A DNA stretch of 64,000 bases from Marasmius tenuissimus. Lineage: Eukaryota > Basidiomycota > Agaricomycetes > Agaricales > Marasmiaceae. The notes under the pieces are model-generated. The model saw only the letters and a list, made by a program, of their open reading frames with translations. It ran no database searches and was not told where the DNA came from. Positions 23,713-34,663 of this stretch are shown here, piece after piece. Within the stretch, counting starts at the first letter, position 1; each line of letters starts with the position of its first letter. The stretch spans positions 682,001 through 746,000 of the forward strand of contig JAQOTA010000042.1 in the NCBI GenBank assembly GCA_029532415.1, written 5' to 3'. Position numbers and translations under genes: made by a program.

Positions 23713-23843
23713 AGTTAGCGCGGGGGTCTTTGGTGTAGCCAAATTTTGACATCATAATTGCCATGCGAGCTAGCCACGCGAGCAGCTAAGCCCGGCGTCT
23801 AATTTACTTCTTTCACATGTACATCGACGTTCAATAGCGTTCA

Positions 23844-25980
23844 ATGTCAGCCAGTCACCCATTCCGCTCTCCTACTGGTGCTTCAACCCTCAGTGTTATA
23901 GTCCAAAAGCTCGTACCCCAATGGCCTACCGGTCTGAAGCCCTTCCAGCATGAATCCATCCTCAAAATCCTGGATCAGCAACAGTTACTTTGTATCACGG
24001 CAACTGGAGACGGCAAATCAGCTCTCTTTGCGATTCCTATCCTGGTGCATCTCGAACTTGGCAGACTACCCAGCCAGTATCCCAGCCTCAACGTTATAAC
24101 TCGAAATCAACCTGTTGGATTGGTGGTAACACCTACGAAAGGTCTCGCTAATAAGATAGTGCGTGTCGACGAGACTCGACCTACTTGTGTGACTAGACAC
24201 TTACTAAAACACTTAGGTTCGAGAGCTTGAACAGTTCCGTATCAAAGGATTTGCATACACCCACGAAAATGTCTCGGAGGCGAAGCGTGCAGGCCGTAAA
24301 CTTGTAGAAGAAATCACCGAATGCTCATATCAGGTCATTTGTGTCGATCCCGAGCATCTATGCGACTTGGAATGGTGGAAAATCCTCAATTCGTCAAAGT
24401 TTCGGTCCAACATAGTCTTTGCGTGCGCCGAGGAGTGCCATCTGATAAATGAATGGGGACTCAGCTTCCGACCCGCGTTTCAAAACATCGGTGCCATTTT
24501 TACCAGTCGCCTTCCATCTCACATTGCAAGATTTGCACTCACTGCTACCCTCCAACCCGGTCCCCCTACAAGCTCTGTTTGTAATAGTCTCGGTTTCTCT
24601 GGTCCCTCTTTTCATCTTGTTCGACGATCCAATGCACGTCCGAATACAAAAATCATCCTCCATACCCTTACATCCCCTATCAGCGGTACTGAATTCCCCC
24701 AGCTTCTTCCAATTCTCAATGACCGCCGTAAAACTGTAATTCACGCGGAAACCATACGTCTAGGATATCAGATCTTTCTGTATCTCTTCAAATGCCTTAA
24801 GCACGCTCAAAATCCCCTGGAACGGATCCGAATGTATAATTCACCTGCTAGTGACCGGTATAATGAGGAGACGGTAGCACTCCTCAATAACGACCCACGC
24901 TTACAAGTCATTATTGCTACCCAAGCATTTACGAATGGTATGCATGCGAAAAAGCTCACGGATAGCATCTCTGTAAAGGCTGCTACGACGCAAGATGCTT
25001 CGGAACAGCAGGGAGGTCGCGTTGGGAGAGATGAGACAACAGTTGGCCGTAGATTTATTCTCGCCACCCCGACTGAGTTGAAACAGGCTAAGAAAGTTGT
25101 TGAAGGTATGTTGTACCTACTGTCTTTAGCTTGTATATTGACTAAGTGATATTAGCTTTCCCGGACGATCTTGACCTTGCTGCCGGGTTCTCCACTGCGA
25201 CCCTCAAGTCATCTGACATGGATCCGGCGAAAGCAGTTTTCTTGACGGAAACGAGATGCAGGGTTGCATCTATCAACCGCATCTATCAGAATCCACCTCT
25301 CTCGGAGTCTACCCTCGACTGCGTAGCCGCCAAACGGCCCCAACCCTGTGATCTGTGTTGTGCGCGACATGCTATCCCTGACAACCCCGAACCATTTCTC
25401 AAATCGTCAAATCACGACCTTCCACTCTTCTCCCCCTCCCAAAAATAGAAATTCGAAGTCGAAACGTGGTCTCACGAAGAAGCAAGCAGCAAAACTGACC
25501 GAGGCCCTTGCAGTCTACGAAGATGCACTATGGCTTGATGAATCGAATGGTCTTGCTCACTCTTACTTTCCCAAGAGCGCCTACCTCCCGAAGTCCCTCA
25601 TCGCTACACTTGTTTCCGAATTCTCCTCCATCAAAAATATCACTGACCTTCAACGTATACTCTCATCTGGCAATACGGAGTGGCTATTTGGAGACCATCA
25701 AAATTAAAAACTATTTGATGTGATTTCCACAGTACGCAGGTCTGTTATTGCTTCCCGAAAAAGGAAGGCCAAGCCAAAGAAGCCTGAAAGCGATTCTGAG
25801 GATGAACCAATGGCCTTCAATGACTATACCCTGGAGGCAAGTGAGCACGTTGCAACCCGAACCACAATATGTCCGAACGACACTGGAGAGCCTAGAGGTG
25901 TTTCTTGTACCGAGCCACAGTCGACATCCCGCAAGAGAATTGCTTCCGATCAACCACTGAATCCACCAAAAGCAAAGTGA
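23844..25980 (+). pseudogene. RecQ-like DNA helicase (Agaricomycete cassette type), degenerate
   Basis: Three exons give a superfamily 2 helicase: 23844-24158, 24217-25105 and 25156 onward, with clean GT..AG introns. The N-terminus has a Q-motif-like FQHES (residues 34-38) and Walker A ATGDGKS (53-59). VVTPTKGLA is motif Ia-like and ICVDPEHL follows. The Walker B position reads AEECHLINEWG instead of the usual DE(A/C)H, so the first acidic residue is shifted. FALTATLQ is motif III, IATQAFTNGM motif V and QQGGRVGRDE motif VI. CDLCCARH is a remnant zinc-binding segment. Near 25440 the frame shifts by one at a CCCAAAAA tract, and an in-frame TAA at about 25705 is followed by continued family-like sequence (KLFDVIS, then a basic tail KRKAKPKK). 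DNA-unwinding activity is predicted for the family, but this copy is probably dead. Confidence 0.85.
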
Positions 25981-26104
25981 AAGCCTCTTCAAACAGCTGC
26001 CGAGGTCACTTCTGCTTATGGGCCAGCGTACCGGACAAACGCAACTGCACGGCGCTCAAGGCGTGAAGTTCCGGAAGCCCATGATTGAATAAACTGTATC
26101 ACAG

Positions 26105-29100
26105 TCAGTCATATCTGTCCGATTCACTACCACTTTCTGACACGCTACTTTCAGCCTCTTCACTCTCATTGGTAGCCGCTTCTTCATCATCCTCATCTTC
26201 AATGTCCCAAAATTCCTCATCCAACTCTCCTTCGTTCATCCAATCCTGTATGAGCTCCCCGGTCGCTTCGTCAATTTCGGGCATTGTTTCTGGTCCTAAT
26301 TCAAGTCGTGAGTAGTCCTCGTTAGTGGTATCATCACCAGCCATGGCTGATTTACTTTCATCACTACTCGGGTGGCGGCTAGCTTCATCGTCAGATTCCA
26401 CCCTTTCAGACTCGCTCCAGCTCCTACATTCACTTTCACCACTTTCGCTCTCATGGTCCGAACCAATCTCGGCATCTGAGGACTTCGGCGGGATAGGTGT
26501 TTGGGATGTAGATGTAGATGGTGATGGAGAGGAATTCGGAGTGGATTCTGGTTGGAGGGGAGTTCTTAACGTTGGTGGATCTCGTAGCTCCTTCAATACA
26601 TCAATGAGACTGCTATGTCTGTTGAGTAGCTCGGTTAAGACCCCGTTGTTGAGCTTCTCGTATCCGAGACCGAGGAAGTTAACTGCTGCATGGCCGAGAG
26701 AGCGACTTGGAGTAAAATAGTGAAATGATTCCTCGTCGAAAAGCCGCAGTAGCGAACGGAACTCATCCCGTAGATGAAGGGATGTGTGAGCCTGCGGCCG
26801 TTTATGAAGGTCAAAGGCAAGTTCCAGTTCCTTCTTCAATACGAGGAAGAAGTCAACGTTTGGGGAGATTGATTTTCGTAGGAATGGATCATCAAATGCC
26901 ATCCCACTCTTTCCGACGTGATCCTCTAGCCACCTATTGTAGTGTTCCTGCATAAGATCGGCAGGTATCCACTTCCCGAGCTTGCCTGTGAGATTTACCA
27001 GCCAATTATTCCAGATTGCATCCTTCAGCCCAGTGCTCGACTCGTACTTGAACAAACTCCAAAGCTCCAACAGGATATTTCGATAGTTATTGTTCCCGGA
27101 CCCGGCGAACATGAACATCCACACCTATACAAAAGATCAATTGACGAAATACAGGCGATTTGAGCCATATTGTACCTTCATGACTTCAAATGCTCGACCT
27201 ATATCCCCATCAGAGATGGCATAGGCCACCTCGATCCACAACGAATAATCAAACTTGAAGAGTATCGAGTTGGCCAGGACACAATCTCCATCGAATTCAG
27301 CCTTCTCCTTATGATAGCCGTCACCCTTCTTTCCCTCCCCTTTGTTTGAATCTCCTGCAGCGTCATCTACCTCCATATCTGCTCTCGTAGTATTGCTTTC
27401 CATAGGCCGTACAGGGAACTTCGCGTCATCAGAGGCCGCATTGTTACGGCTACTGGAGAGGGCTTGATCATATGCTCGGGGGGTGGCGTAACAGTCAATG
27501 AGCATTTCCGACATATTGAGAAGGGTTTCAAATGACGGGAGCTTGTCTTCATGTCTAAGTTTTTCGAAGTGGGGAATGAGGTCACAATACGACGAGAGTC
27601 CAAGCAAGATCCTGGTATTAACTGTGAGTCAAAGTTGGTAACGGAATAAAACAAGACTCACTTCCAACAGTCTAGGAACTGTGCATCCAAGATTGCGCCC
27701 ATAGATCGGCACAGGCTATAGTAGTTCGATGTGTCTCGAAAATTGCTGGGACGCTTGAACTTCGCAGCACCAGCACTTCTCGATAGGGCTGAAGGATCAG
27801 TGGTGGTTGCAGGTCCGAAATGATTTGCGGCAATAACATTTTGGCTAGTTGCTTGGCGTGCCAGAGCTCCATTATTGGCAGCAGATTGGAAAGAGTATCA
27901 TAGTCGGTGGTGGAAGAGCTGGATGGATCTACGTGTGTTGCGAGATAATTCTTTGCTCGTTCCATGGATAGAACTGAGCTGCCATCACCAGAGACCCAGA
28001 AGATATGCTTCGAAGCATGCTCCGGCTGTATTCCTGACTGTGAGAAGAAGTCGTGTAAACACCTTGTCATTCCAGCTGTCTCCATCTCCTTCTCCGAGTT
28101 CGTTCCTAGCGGTTGAACTCTCGTCTTTCGGCCATCGCGCATCCGGTGAATTGCAAAACCACCAGGGGACCTGAGGCGCTCGGAGATTGATTGTAGATAG
28201 TGGGAAAGGGGAGGAACAAAGTGGCAAAGAGTACGAAGTGAATGCAAAGCTTGAATACCACGTATGTGAGACCAGTTGATGCTCTTGAAGAGATCAAGGG
28301 TTTTGACGTTTGCCCGTTCATTCTTGAGAAGCCGAGAAAGATAGTCCAAAAGATTGAAGGCGTTCGAATCACAATCGTCGAGAAATATACATGTACATGC
28401 TGTCCCGCAAATGAGAGTGTTTTTGCGAGCTGCACCGCCTTTGTATACCTCGGCAAATCTCTGAGTGTTGTCCAAGACCCAGCGGAGTAACACCCGTCCT
28501 TCCCGAAACCCAAACCCAACTTCATCACGTAGCTTCCGGAGAGCGTCATCTGCAAGCGTCTCGAGGGCCTCACGAGCAGAGGTATCGTGTATACTGAGCC
28601 CCATTCGACTGTATAGCCGCTTGACATCGATGTGAGATTTGCACGCAATGTGCCAAATCCCCGCAACCGCAGCAAAATGACCGTTGGCATATTGATTTCG
28701 GGCAGAAACAAACGCACTAATGGCAGCAAACTGAACCTATTGATTGGGTTAGACTACCCGTCCACACATACGACAATGCATAAAGAAAGCAGACATACAA
28801 TGGGATTTGAACGTCGGATCCGGACAACTGTCTTTCCAGCCTTTCGGGGGCCAGCCATACATTCTGTCAAGTACCAGCTCAACGGAACCCGCTCCTTGAA
28901 GTGTTTGACCCGCTGCAAGACTGAAAATGATGAGATATTGTCCGCACTCCCTTTGCCTTCCCTCGGTCATTGGTTGAAGCCACGAGACGAACCCGGTAAG
29001 GCGTAGTTCCATCATCGGCAGTGAGGAGACCTATCTCTCTGTGAACTCGTTCTCCGATTATCCGAGTCATCCAGCACGAGATAGCAACATGAGCATAGTT

Positions 29101-29320
29101 CAAAGCCTCGGGATTTGTAGACGAAAAGGCAAGGTCACGCTCGTAGAGATATGCTGATTTGGAAGCGGGGGAGGAGTAACAATGACCATAAATGGCAGTG
29201 GTCAGGTCAAGGGGCGTGTCCTTCGAGTCACCCTGCAGAAAAGCCTTGAGCTTGCGCTTGTGCCGTTTGCCGTATTGACCGGACTTCTCGACCGTAATAG
29301 GTGGAATTAGAGGGGCCATA
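26105..29320 (-). pseudogene. DUF6589-family protein, main part, frameshifted
   Basis: Exons on the minus strand match the DUF6589 pattern: LKAFLQGDSKDTPLDL, then VPLSWYLTECMAGPRKAGKT, then GIWHIACKSHIDVKRLYSRM, then AIHRMRDGRKTRVQPLGTNS, then AILDAQFLDCWK and MFMFAGSGNNNYRN. These are followed by NNWLVNLTGKLGKWIPADL, MQEHYNRWLED and SRSLGHAAVNF. A serine-rich, very acidic tail ends at 26105. Clear introns lie at 27125-27175, 27622-27661 and 28738-28797. Frameshifts are needed near 28945 and near 27700, where the frame of one segment must change to recover the next, so the gene is broken. The biochemical role of DUF6589 is not established. Here it faces the helicase tail-to-tail, 124 bases apart. 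Confidence 0.85.
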
Positions 29321-29329
29321 ACAATTTGC

Positions 29330-30135
29330 AGGCCATGTGGCGAAGGCCGGCGTGAAGGCCAAGTGCAGGCCATATGCAGGTACAGGCAAGGTGCAGACCA
29401 TACAAAGGGTAAGGGAGATGGTTGTAATTTTGATTTTTTGTGTTGGTATTATAGATGTCGACCTGAAAACAATTTCAGCGACATATAATTATTATAACAA
29501 GAAAAAGGAATCCACTTAGTTGACTTCCCGGACTTACACTTAGCCGTGGGAGTCTGAACGACTTGAATCACAATTAACGCTATGTAGACGGATACACTCT
29601 AGCTTGGTGGACAAAGGAAAAGGCCGAGAGAATCAAGTCAAGATTGATGCCGAAAAGGCATCTACCCGACCAAGGGCCGACCGATAACTAAAACGGTCCA
29701 TTGGAGGCCCGATATTCTGAGAGGTTTCGGTTGTCTCTCACTGGGTACATCTGTAGTGTGTACAGCTCGGTGATAGAACTAACAGATATAAATATGGAGT
29801 CTATCACATGGGCGCTCATGGCCAGCTGCAGGTCAGATTTGAGTTTATGACGGCCAAGTGAAGGTTGGATACGCGGGAATGCAGGCCATGTGGCTGTGCG
29901 GTGCAGGCCGGGTGAAGGTCAGATTCATGGTGGTGAAGGACAACTGCAGGTTCGATTCACAAAGGTGAAGGCCAGATTAAGGCCAGGTGAAGGTCAGACT
30001 TCCAAATGCGAAGGCCGGGATGAGGGCCAGATTGCAAGAATGAAGGCCAGGTGAAGGTTATTATCCAGGAGATTGAAGGCCAGGAATATTCCAAAAAGGC
30101 CAGATGCAGTGAATTGTAGGCGAGAAGACGGTGGG
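29330..30135. repeat. Degenerate GAAGGCCAGGTGAAGGTC-type repeat tract
   Basis: Variants of GAAGGCCAGGTGAAGGT and TGCAGGCCATGTG recur many times at 29330-29400 and 29820-30130, with another short cluster at 30490-30530. All lie in the same purine-rich sense on the plus strand. The tract separates the main DUF6589 part from its N-terminal part. A former minisatellite or the subterminal repeats of an element are both possible. Confidence 0.7.
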
Positions 30136-30529
30136 ACGCGGTCAATTTAGAGAGTTTATGATGATATCTTCGCTTACACTCGTTTGCGAGGATATGATGA
30201 CACAAATATGGCCCGATAGGCTGGCCATTTTCGTCTATAAGTACTACGAATGGCCTAAAGTCACCCATAAATACCTCAGTTGACCTTAAATTTACATGAG
30301 CAAGCACGAAATGGGATTGCTGTGAATCATAGTGGTGGGAACAACCGAAGTGACGAAGACATGGAGAATTTTATTTCAACGAATAGTTTGTTTTGGTTGA
30401 TCAATAAAGCAAACTGACCGAGTCGAAGCACGATACCCTATTTCAATCTCTATACGTGAGGGATTCCTCGACAGCAGGATGGATAATATGTGCTGCAGGC
30501 CAGGTGACGGCGGGTGTAGGCCATGACCT

Positions 30530-31248
30530 TTACCCCGGCCTGCATTTTCTCGCGCCCCGAATTAGAGCAATGAGGAACGAGCCCAACGACCGGTATCCCA
30601 GTTCATCAAAGATGAATCCTAGAACCCTCTTCATCTTCTCTTTCTCAGTCATCATCGGCTTCCCTGTAGCCCGAGGTTTATATTCTCGAGTTGTGGCAAT
30701 TCCAATAGAGTCCAGACAAGTATGAGACAGTGTTGGTGACACATTTGAGTAGTATTCGTCGAGAGGCTCCCAGATAGCTGACGTAGAAGGAGTAACCGGG
30801 CTAAACCAAAGGAAGGCTGTAGGGGAATTGACGTTGAAACTGAGCTGTAATCCAAGGAATGGGATGGCGGTGTCGATGATGCACGATCATATGAGCTATA
30901 ACGAGCGGAAACCGGTCTTCCTGCGCCCACTCTTTCTTCTCTGAGTTCTTCATAACGAGAATGTGTCCGAGAGTTTGACGGTTAGGATGGTGGGGGTGGC
31001 ATGGTATTTTCTGGTGAATTCTGGGCATTTTGAATCGATGTTGAGGGCTTGAAGAATGGTGAGAAATTGTGTGTGGTCCGCTTTCGTTCTCTTCCTCTCT
31101 GCCTCTTCTCATTCAGCTCCTCGTATCGCGACTTCTTCTGGGAATTGGCCGGGGTACTCGTGGCCACATTTTCCAATGGATTTCGGGCATTCTGTCGCGG
31201 TGTTGGTGGAAATGAAGGGTTCATAGCCATGAAAGTGAGCAATGGCAC
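30530..31248 (-). pseudogene. N-terminal part of the DUF6589 protein, broken
   Basis: The plausible start MNPSFPPTPRQNARNP is at about 31224, and a low-complexity basic region follows. It contains two imperfect repeats, SRYEELNEKRQRG and SRYEELREERVGA, separated by an in-frame TAA at about 30982. After a frameshift near 30800 the frame continues to TEKEKMKRVLGFIFDELG then YRSLGSFLIALI, which fits the N-terminal helical segment that precedes the LKAFLQGD block in DUF6589 proteins. The continuation would be the exon beginning near 29320, so repeat sequence and about 1.2 kb now divide one gene. Confidence 0.6.
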
Positions 31249-31259
31249 AGAGTTTGATT

Positions 31260-32940
31260 GAAAAAAAGATGTATTATTGACAGTAGAGAAAGGTGCACGT
31301 CGTGGTCGCGGCGAAAGATGGGCTGCCCAGCGCGCGTTCCCTCTGATCGCCGTGCCGCGTGGCCTCGCGTGGCAATTAAGACGTCAAAATTTCCCTACAC
31401 CAAAGACCCCCGCGCTAACTACAGGACTAGGTTCACTGAGGTTGGTGCTGTAATGAGAGCTCGGAATAGGGTGGCTACGGAAAGTCGGAGCGTTGGAATT
31501 TACATTCAGGCCAAACCATTCCGCTTACCATCTACAAAAGGTCACGATTCATCAAAAAAAGTCATATCTACAACAACATTGTGGTTGTATTGTGGCGCCA
31601 GAAGGGCAATTCTGGTCAGATTTTTGGGTGTAGAGAGTCAGAATTGACCGGCATCTTGTATCATACCCTACGATGTCACTAATGCTGCAGTTATGGGAGC
31701 AGCTCTATGGTGTGTCGACAAGAGGGGGGTCGTTAGGCCTCCAAGTTCCTCTTGTGTATGCACTCTTCTCATGTCTCAAATTCAGAGGATCTTCGCTGAG
31801 CTTCACTTCTTTCAGGTCATTTTCTCCCTCGAATACTCGCTGTCGTTGGTTCAATATCAAATGCAATGCTCCCGCTACCCGGAATCTTTCTAGTTGAACT
31901 ACCGTTACAACACTGCTCAAGCTCGACATCCCAAGGGTGCTACAACATCTCCGCTTCAGCCCGCTCCATGATCTCTATACTGGTGGTGGCGACGTAGTCG
32001 TCTACGTACACCCCGACGCGCTCTGAGATTGAATACGAGATTTACAGTACATTTCGTCCGTTTGTGTGTGATATCTTGCTAACACCTGAAATCTCCTTTG
32101 CAGCGTTGTATAAGCTATGACATCTGTACGTATGCTCTTGGCTTTGGTACCATCCCAGATGTCTATGTCCGAAATTTTCATTCTCAAAGACGCTGGAGAA
32201 CAATCGCTTCTTGAGGTCTATTACTCTTGCATTAGCCCAGACAAGAACGAGAAAAAAAAGCTAAAATGGTAATATACCTTTCGCCGTCCTTACGCCTATA
32301 ATTTCATTCAACCCAAGCAGGATAAACTCTTTCCCATTCAACGAAAGATGGAAGAATAGGGCAAATTGTGAAAATTACTTGAACAGATGATAGAGAGGAA
32401 GGCGCACGCTTCGGGGAGTTCAGGAGCACTAAAGAATAGGCAAGCGAGAGATTGATGTTAGTTGGAGGTATTGGCGAAGGAAAGCCGGATTCTTCCTCGC
32501 CTTGAGCAGCGCCCTCCCTTTCCTTCTCCTAAATTTATCAGACCAGTGCCTCCACAAGTGGAGGCAGCAGGCTAAGCATTCAAGTTGAGTGGCGGTTGGG
32601 TCGGTGATTTTGAACATGCCTCAGGATGGGATGGAAGAGGGTGTTTGATTTCATTGAGAGCGAAACATCATGCAGTTTTTTTTTGGTTTACCCAAGTCAA
32701 TCAATTGACAATGTCGGTGTCAAAGAGGTCAAGTTTGAGATGGTGTCGTTGCTCTTCGGGTTCCCAAAGTTAGGTTTAAGTGATTTTGGGAATTGGACTC
32801 TGGAGAGTAGCCATGGGATAAGAGTTTGTACGTGTCCAAAGGGTCAACTCGCTTGAGTGCATCGATGTTGCCACCCTAATGTATTCCGGAGTCCATAGTC
32901 TCTCGTTCGTTTATTCTCTTGATCTGCTCCCCTAATAGGG
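31260..32940. other. Spacer between DUF6589 and Ulp1-like genes
   Basis: Minus-strand frames at 31705-31929 and 32429-32617 could be decayed exons of the Ulp1-like gene. The second reads FRRRKGRALLKARKN, a basic C-terminal type of tail. No domain is recognised, and no repeat or RNA gene is seen. Confidence 0.35.
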
Positions 32941-32949
32941 TGCTTGGTT

Positions 32950-34120
32950 GGGTAAGATATTGTCTCGCCCGTACGCTTCGGAGTCGTCGCCGCCAACCAT
33001 GGGGCGATTGAAAGAGGTTCTGGATGAAGTATGGCGTGCAGGTGCGTACGGTCTCTGCATCTCCATGTCTGACAGTACTGAAGTTATCTCAAAGGCGTCA
33101 GGATTGACGAACCGTGCAGCTTCGAGAGCCGCATGGTAAGGCTCTCATCTCGAAGGGTTGCTCTGGGAATAACCGATTCATCCACCAGATCAAGATGTCG
33201 CTGAGCTCGGTAGGAGGGGGTATCCGTAATGAATCGCCGTGCGAGATTGAGTGTGTGGTAATATCAATGGCTATTGCGACCCAGTGGTTCCCCGGATTTT
33301 CGCCACGAGATGGTAACACCGCACTGCCAGGCGTGAGGCAGACAAAGACAGGGAACACTAATTGAGTGGCAGTCCCGTTCTTGAGTGCCTCACCCAGTCT
33401 GGTAATGTTCTTCCTCTTCAGGTGTCCTTCCTTGTCCTTCTCGTGGTACTCTGCAATGAGTGTATGAGCGAGGTAAACGTCCTCAACACGTACAGTGCCC
33501 TCAAGGGACAGCTCGGACTGTACTATTCCCACCATTGGGCATATTTGCACGTCGCTGAGCCATCTGTCGCTGAGATATCTCGCTAGATCCTGTGTGTTCC
33601 CCCAGTTGGGAGGAGGTAGCGTGTATTGCCATGGAATTGGATTGAGCATGCTGTACACAAATGCCGACGAGCCACGGTTGTTCAACCATTCTTGGACATT
33701 CGACCAAACCTCCTGGTATTCTTTGATTCTCACTGACAGATGCCAGTAGCTAAGAGTCCAAAGAGGGAGCCTCATGTCTGCGCGTGTGCTGTTCCGATCT
33801 TTGAATGGATAGACGATTGATTTCATGCCTGATTCAACGGCATTGTCGCCTCTTTTCAATAGAGCTGTGAGAATAGCATCGGAAGGCATGGGGTGCCTAG
33901 GGAGAAGGGCTTTGGCGTGGGATTCAGCAACCACGGGTGATTCAGTGGCCGCGAAAAGATCGAGGTCGGATGATGATGGCCAGTTCAAGGACGAGTCGAT
34001 GCCGAGTGGAGGGAGGAGTTTGTCGTGAAAATTGAGAACGGCTATTGCAGACGTGTCGGGGGATACAAATGTATTCGATATACGGAGCAAGACTTTTAAG
34101 AATTTTGAGGGGATCTCCAT
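32950..34120 (-). pseudogene. Ulp1/C48-type cysteine protease, catalytic cysteine segment lost
   Basis: A continuous 340-residue frame (34120 to 33098) holds WLSDVQI (187-193) and the C48 histidine motif NHWVAIAIDI (His279). HGDSL (Asp296) and ILIWWMNRLFPEQPFEMRALP follow. C48 proteases then need a Gln and a Cys, usually within a SCG-like motif. Here the frame runs into CGSRSCTVRQS and stops. Another frame takes over with AALEAARFVNPDAFEIT and TSVLSDMEMQ down to about 32950, which looks like the true continuation. A small deletion plus frameshift has therefore removed the catalytic Cys region. The family removes SUMO or similar modifiers, and Ulp1-like domains also occur in several eukaryotic DNA transposons. 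The copy is presumably inactive. Confidence 0.75.
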
Positions 34121-34129
34121 TTCGGGAGG

Positions 34130-34660
34130 TGAGGCTGAGTTGAGATGAGCGACGCATCAATTTTCAAACAATTTTTCAAAGGCTACGCATGTGCCCTTCA
34201 GAGGATTTGGACTTAGCCGGACGGCGCTTCACACTGATGCGTCGATTGGCCTGTATTTGCTTCCCTTGCTCGCGCGTACCCCAACGTGACCTTGGTCAAG
34301 AACTACGAGCATATTTCTAGCCTCTTTTTGACCGATCACATGACAGTAATTTACCGGTAAAAAACATTTTTGGTCAAAAACTAAACTTTTTCACTCAACC
34401 CTACTGTGAACGGCGCCGGTGTTATGGTTGTTATGATTACTTATTACCCTCAGCCGCGACTCCCAAACATGGCTCACGTCAGTCGCACATTCACGAAGGA
34501 ATAGAATAAACACAGTTCTTTGAAGCATTACAAGCAGGAGTTTAGGGAGTAGATAGATACATATTCTGCGAGTCTTCAGTGAAACTTCCCGAGTTCATGG
34601 TCATGGGGTCTTTCTACTTTTAGGATTCGAGGAATCGACTATAAACGTCTCTTTAGAACG
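34130..34660. other. Non-coding right flank of the cassette with short palindromes
   Basis: CGACGCATCA (34150) and TGATGCGTCG (34232) form a 10-base inverted pair about 75 bases apart. TTTACCGGTAAA at about 34351 is a perfect palindrome. Both lie between the Ulp1-like start and the 3-prime end of copy D. They may mark an element end, but no partner is seen at the left border near 23.6 kb. Confidence 0.45.
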
Positions 34661-34663
34661 GAC

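Noticed and set aside
26085..26720. Plus-strand serine-rich frames opposite the DUF6589 tail
   Set aside because: They are the antisense of the acidic Ser/Glu/Asp tail of the DUF6589 gene.
29957..30307. A 116-residue minus-strand frame with repeated TWPSF-like phrases
   Set aside because: It is a by-product of the GAAGGCCAGGTGAAGG-type repeats, not a gene.
23640..34500. Terminal inverted repeats bounding the helicase/DUF6589/Ulp1 cassette
   Set aside because: I compared the regions around 23450-23840 and 34140-34500 by eye and found no convincing inverted or direct match; the borders remain undefined.
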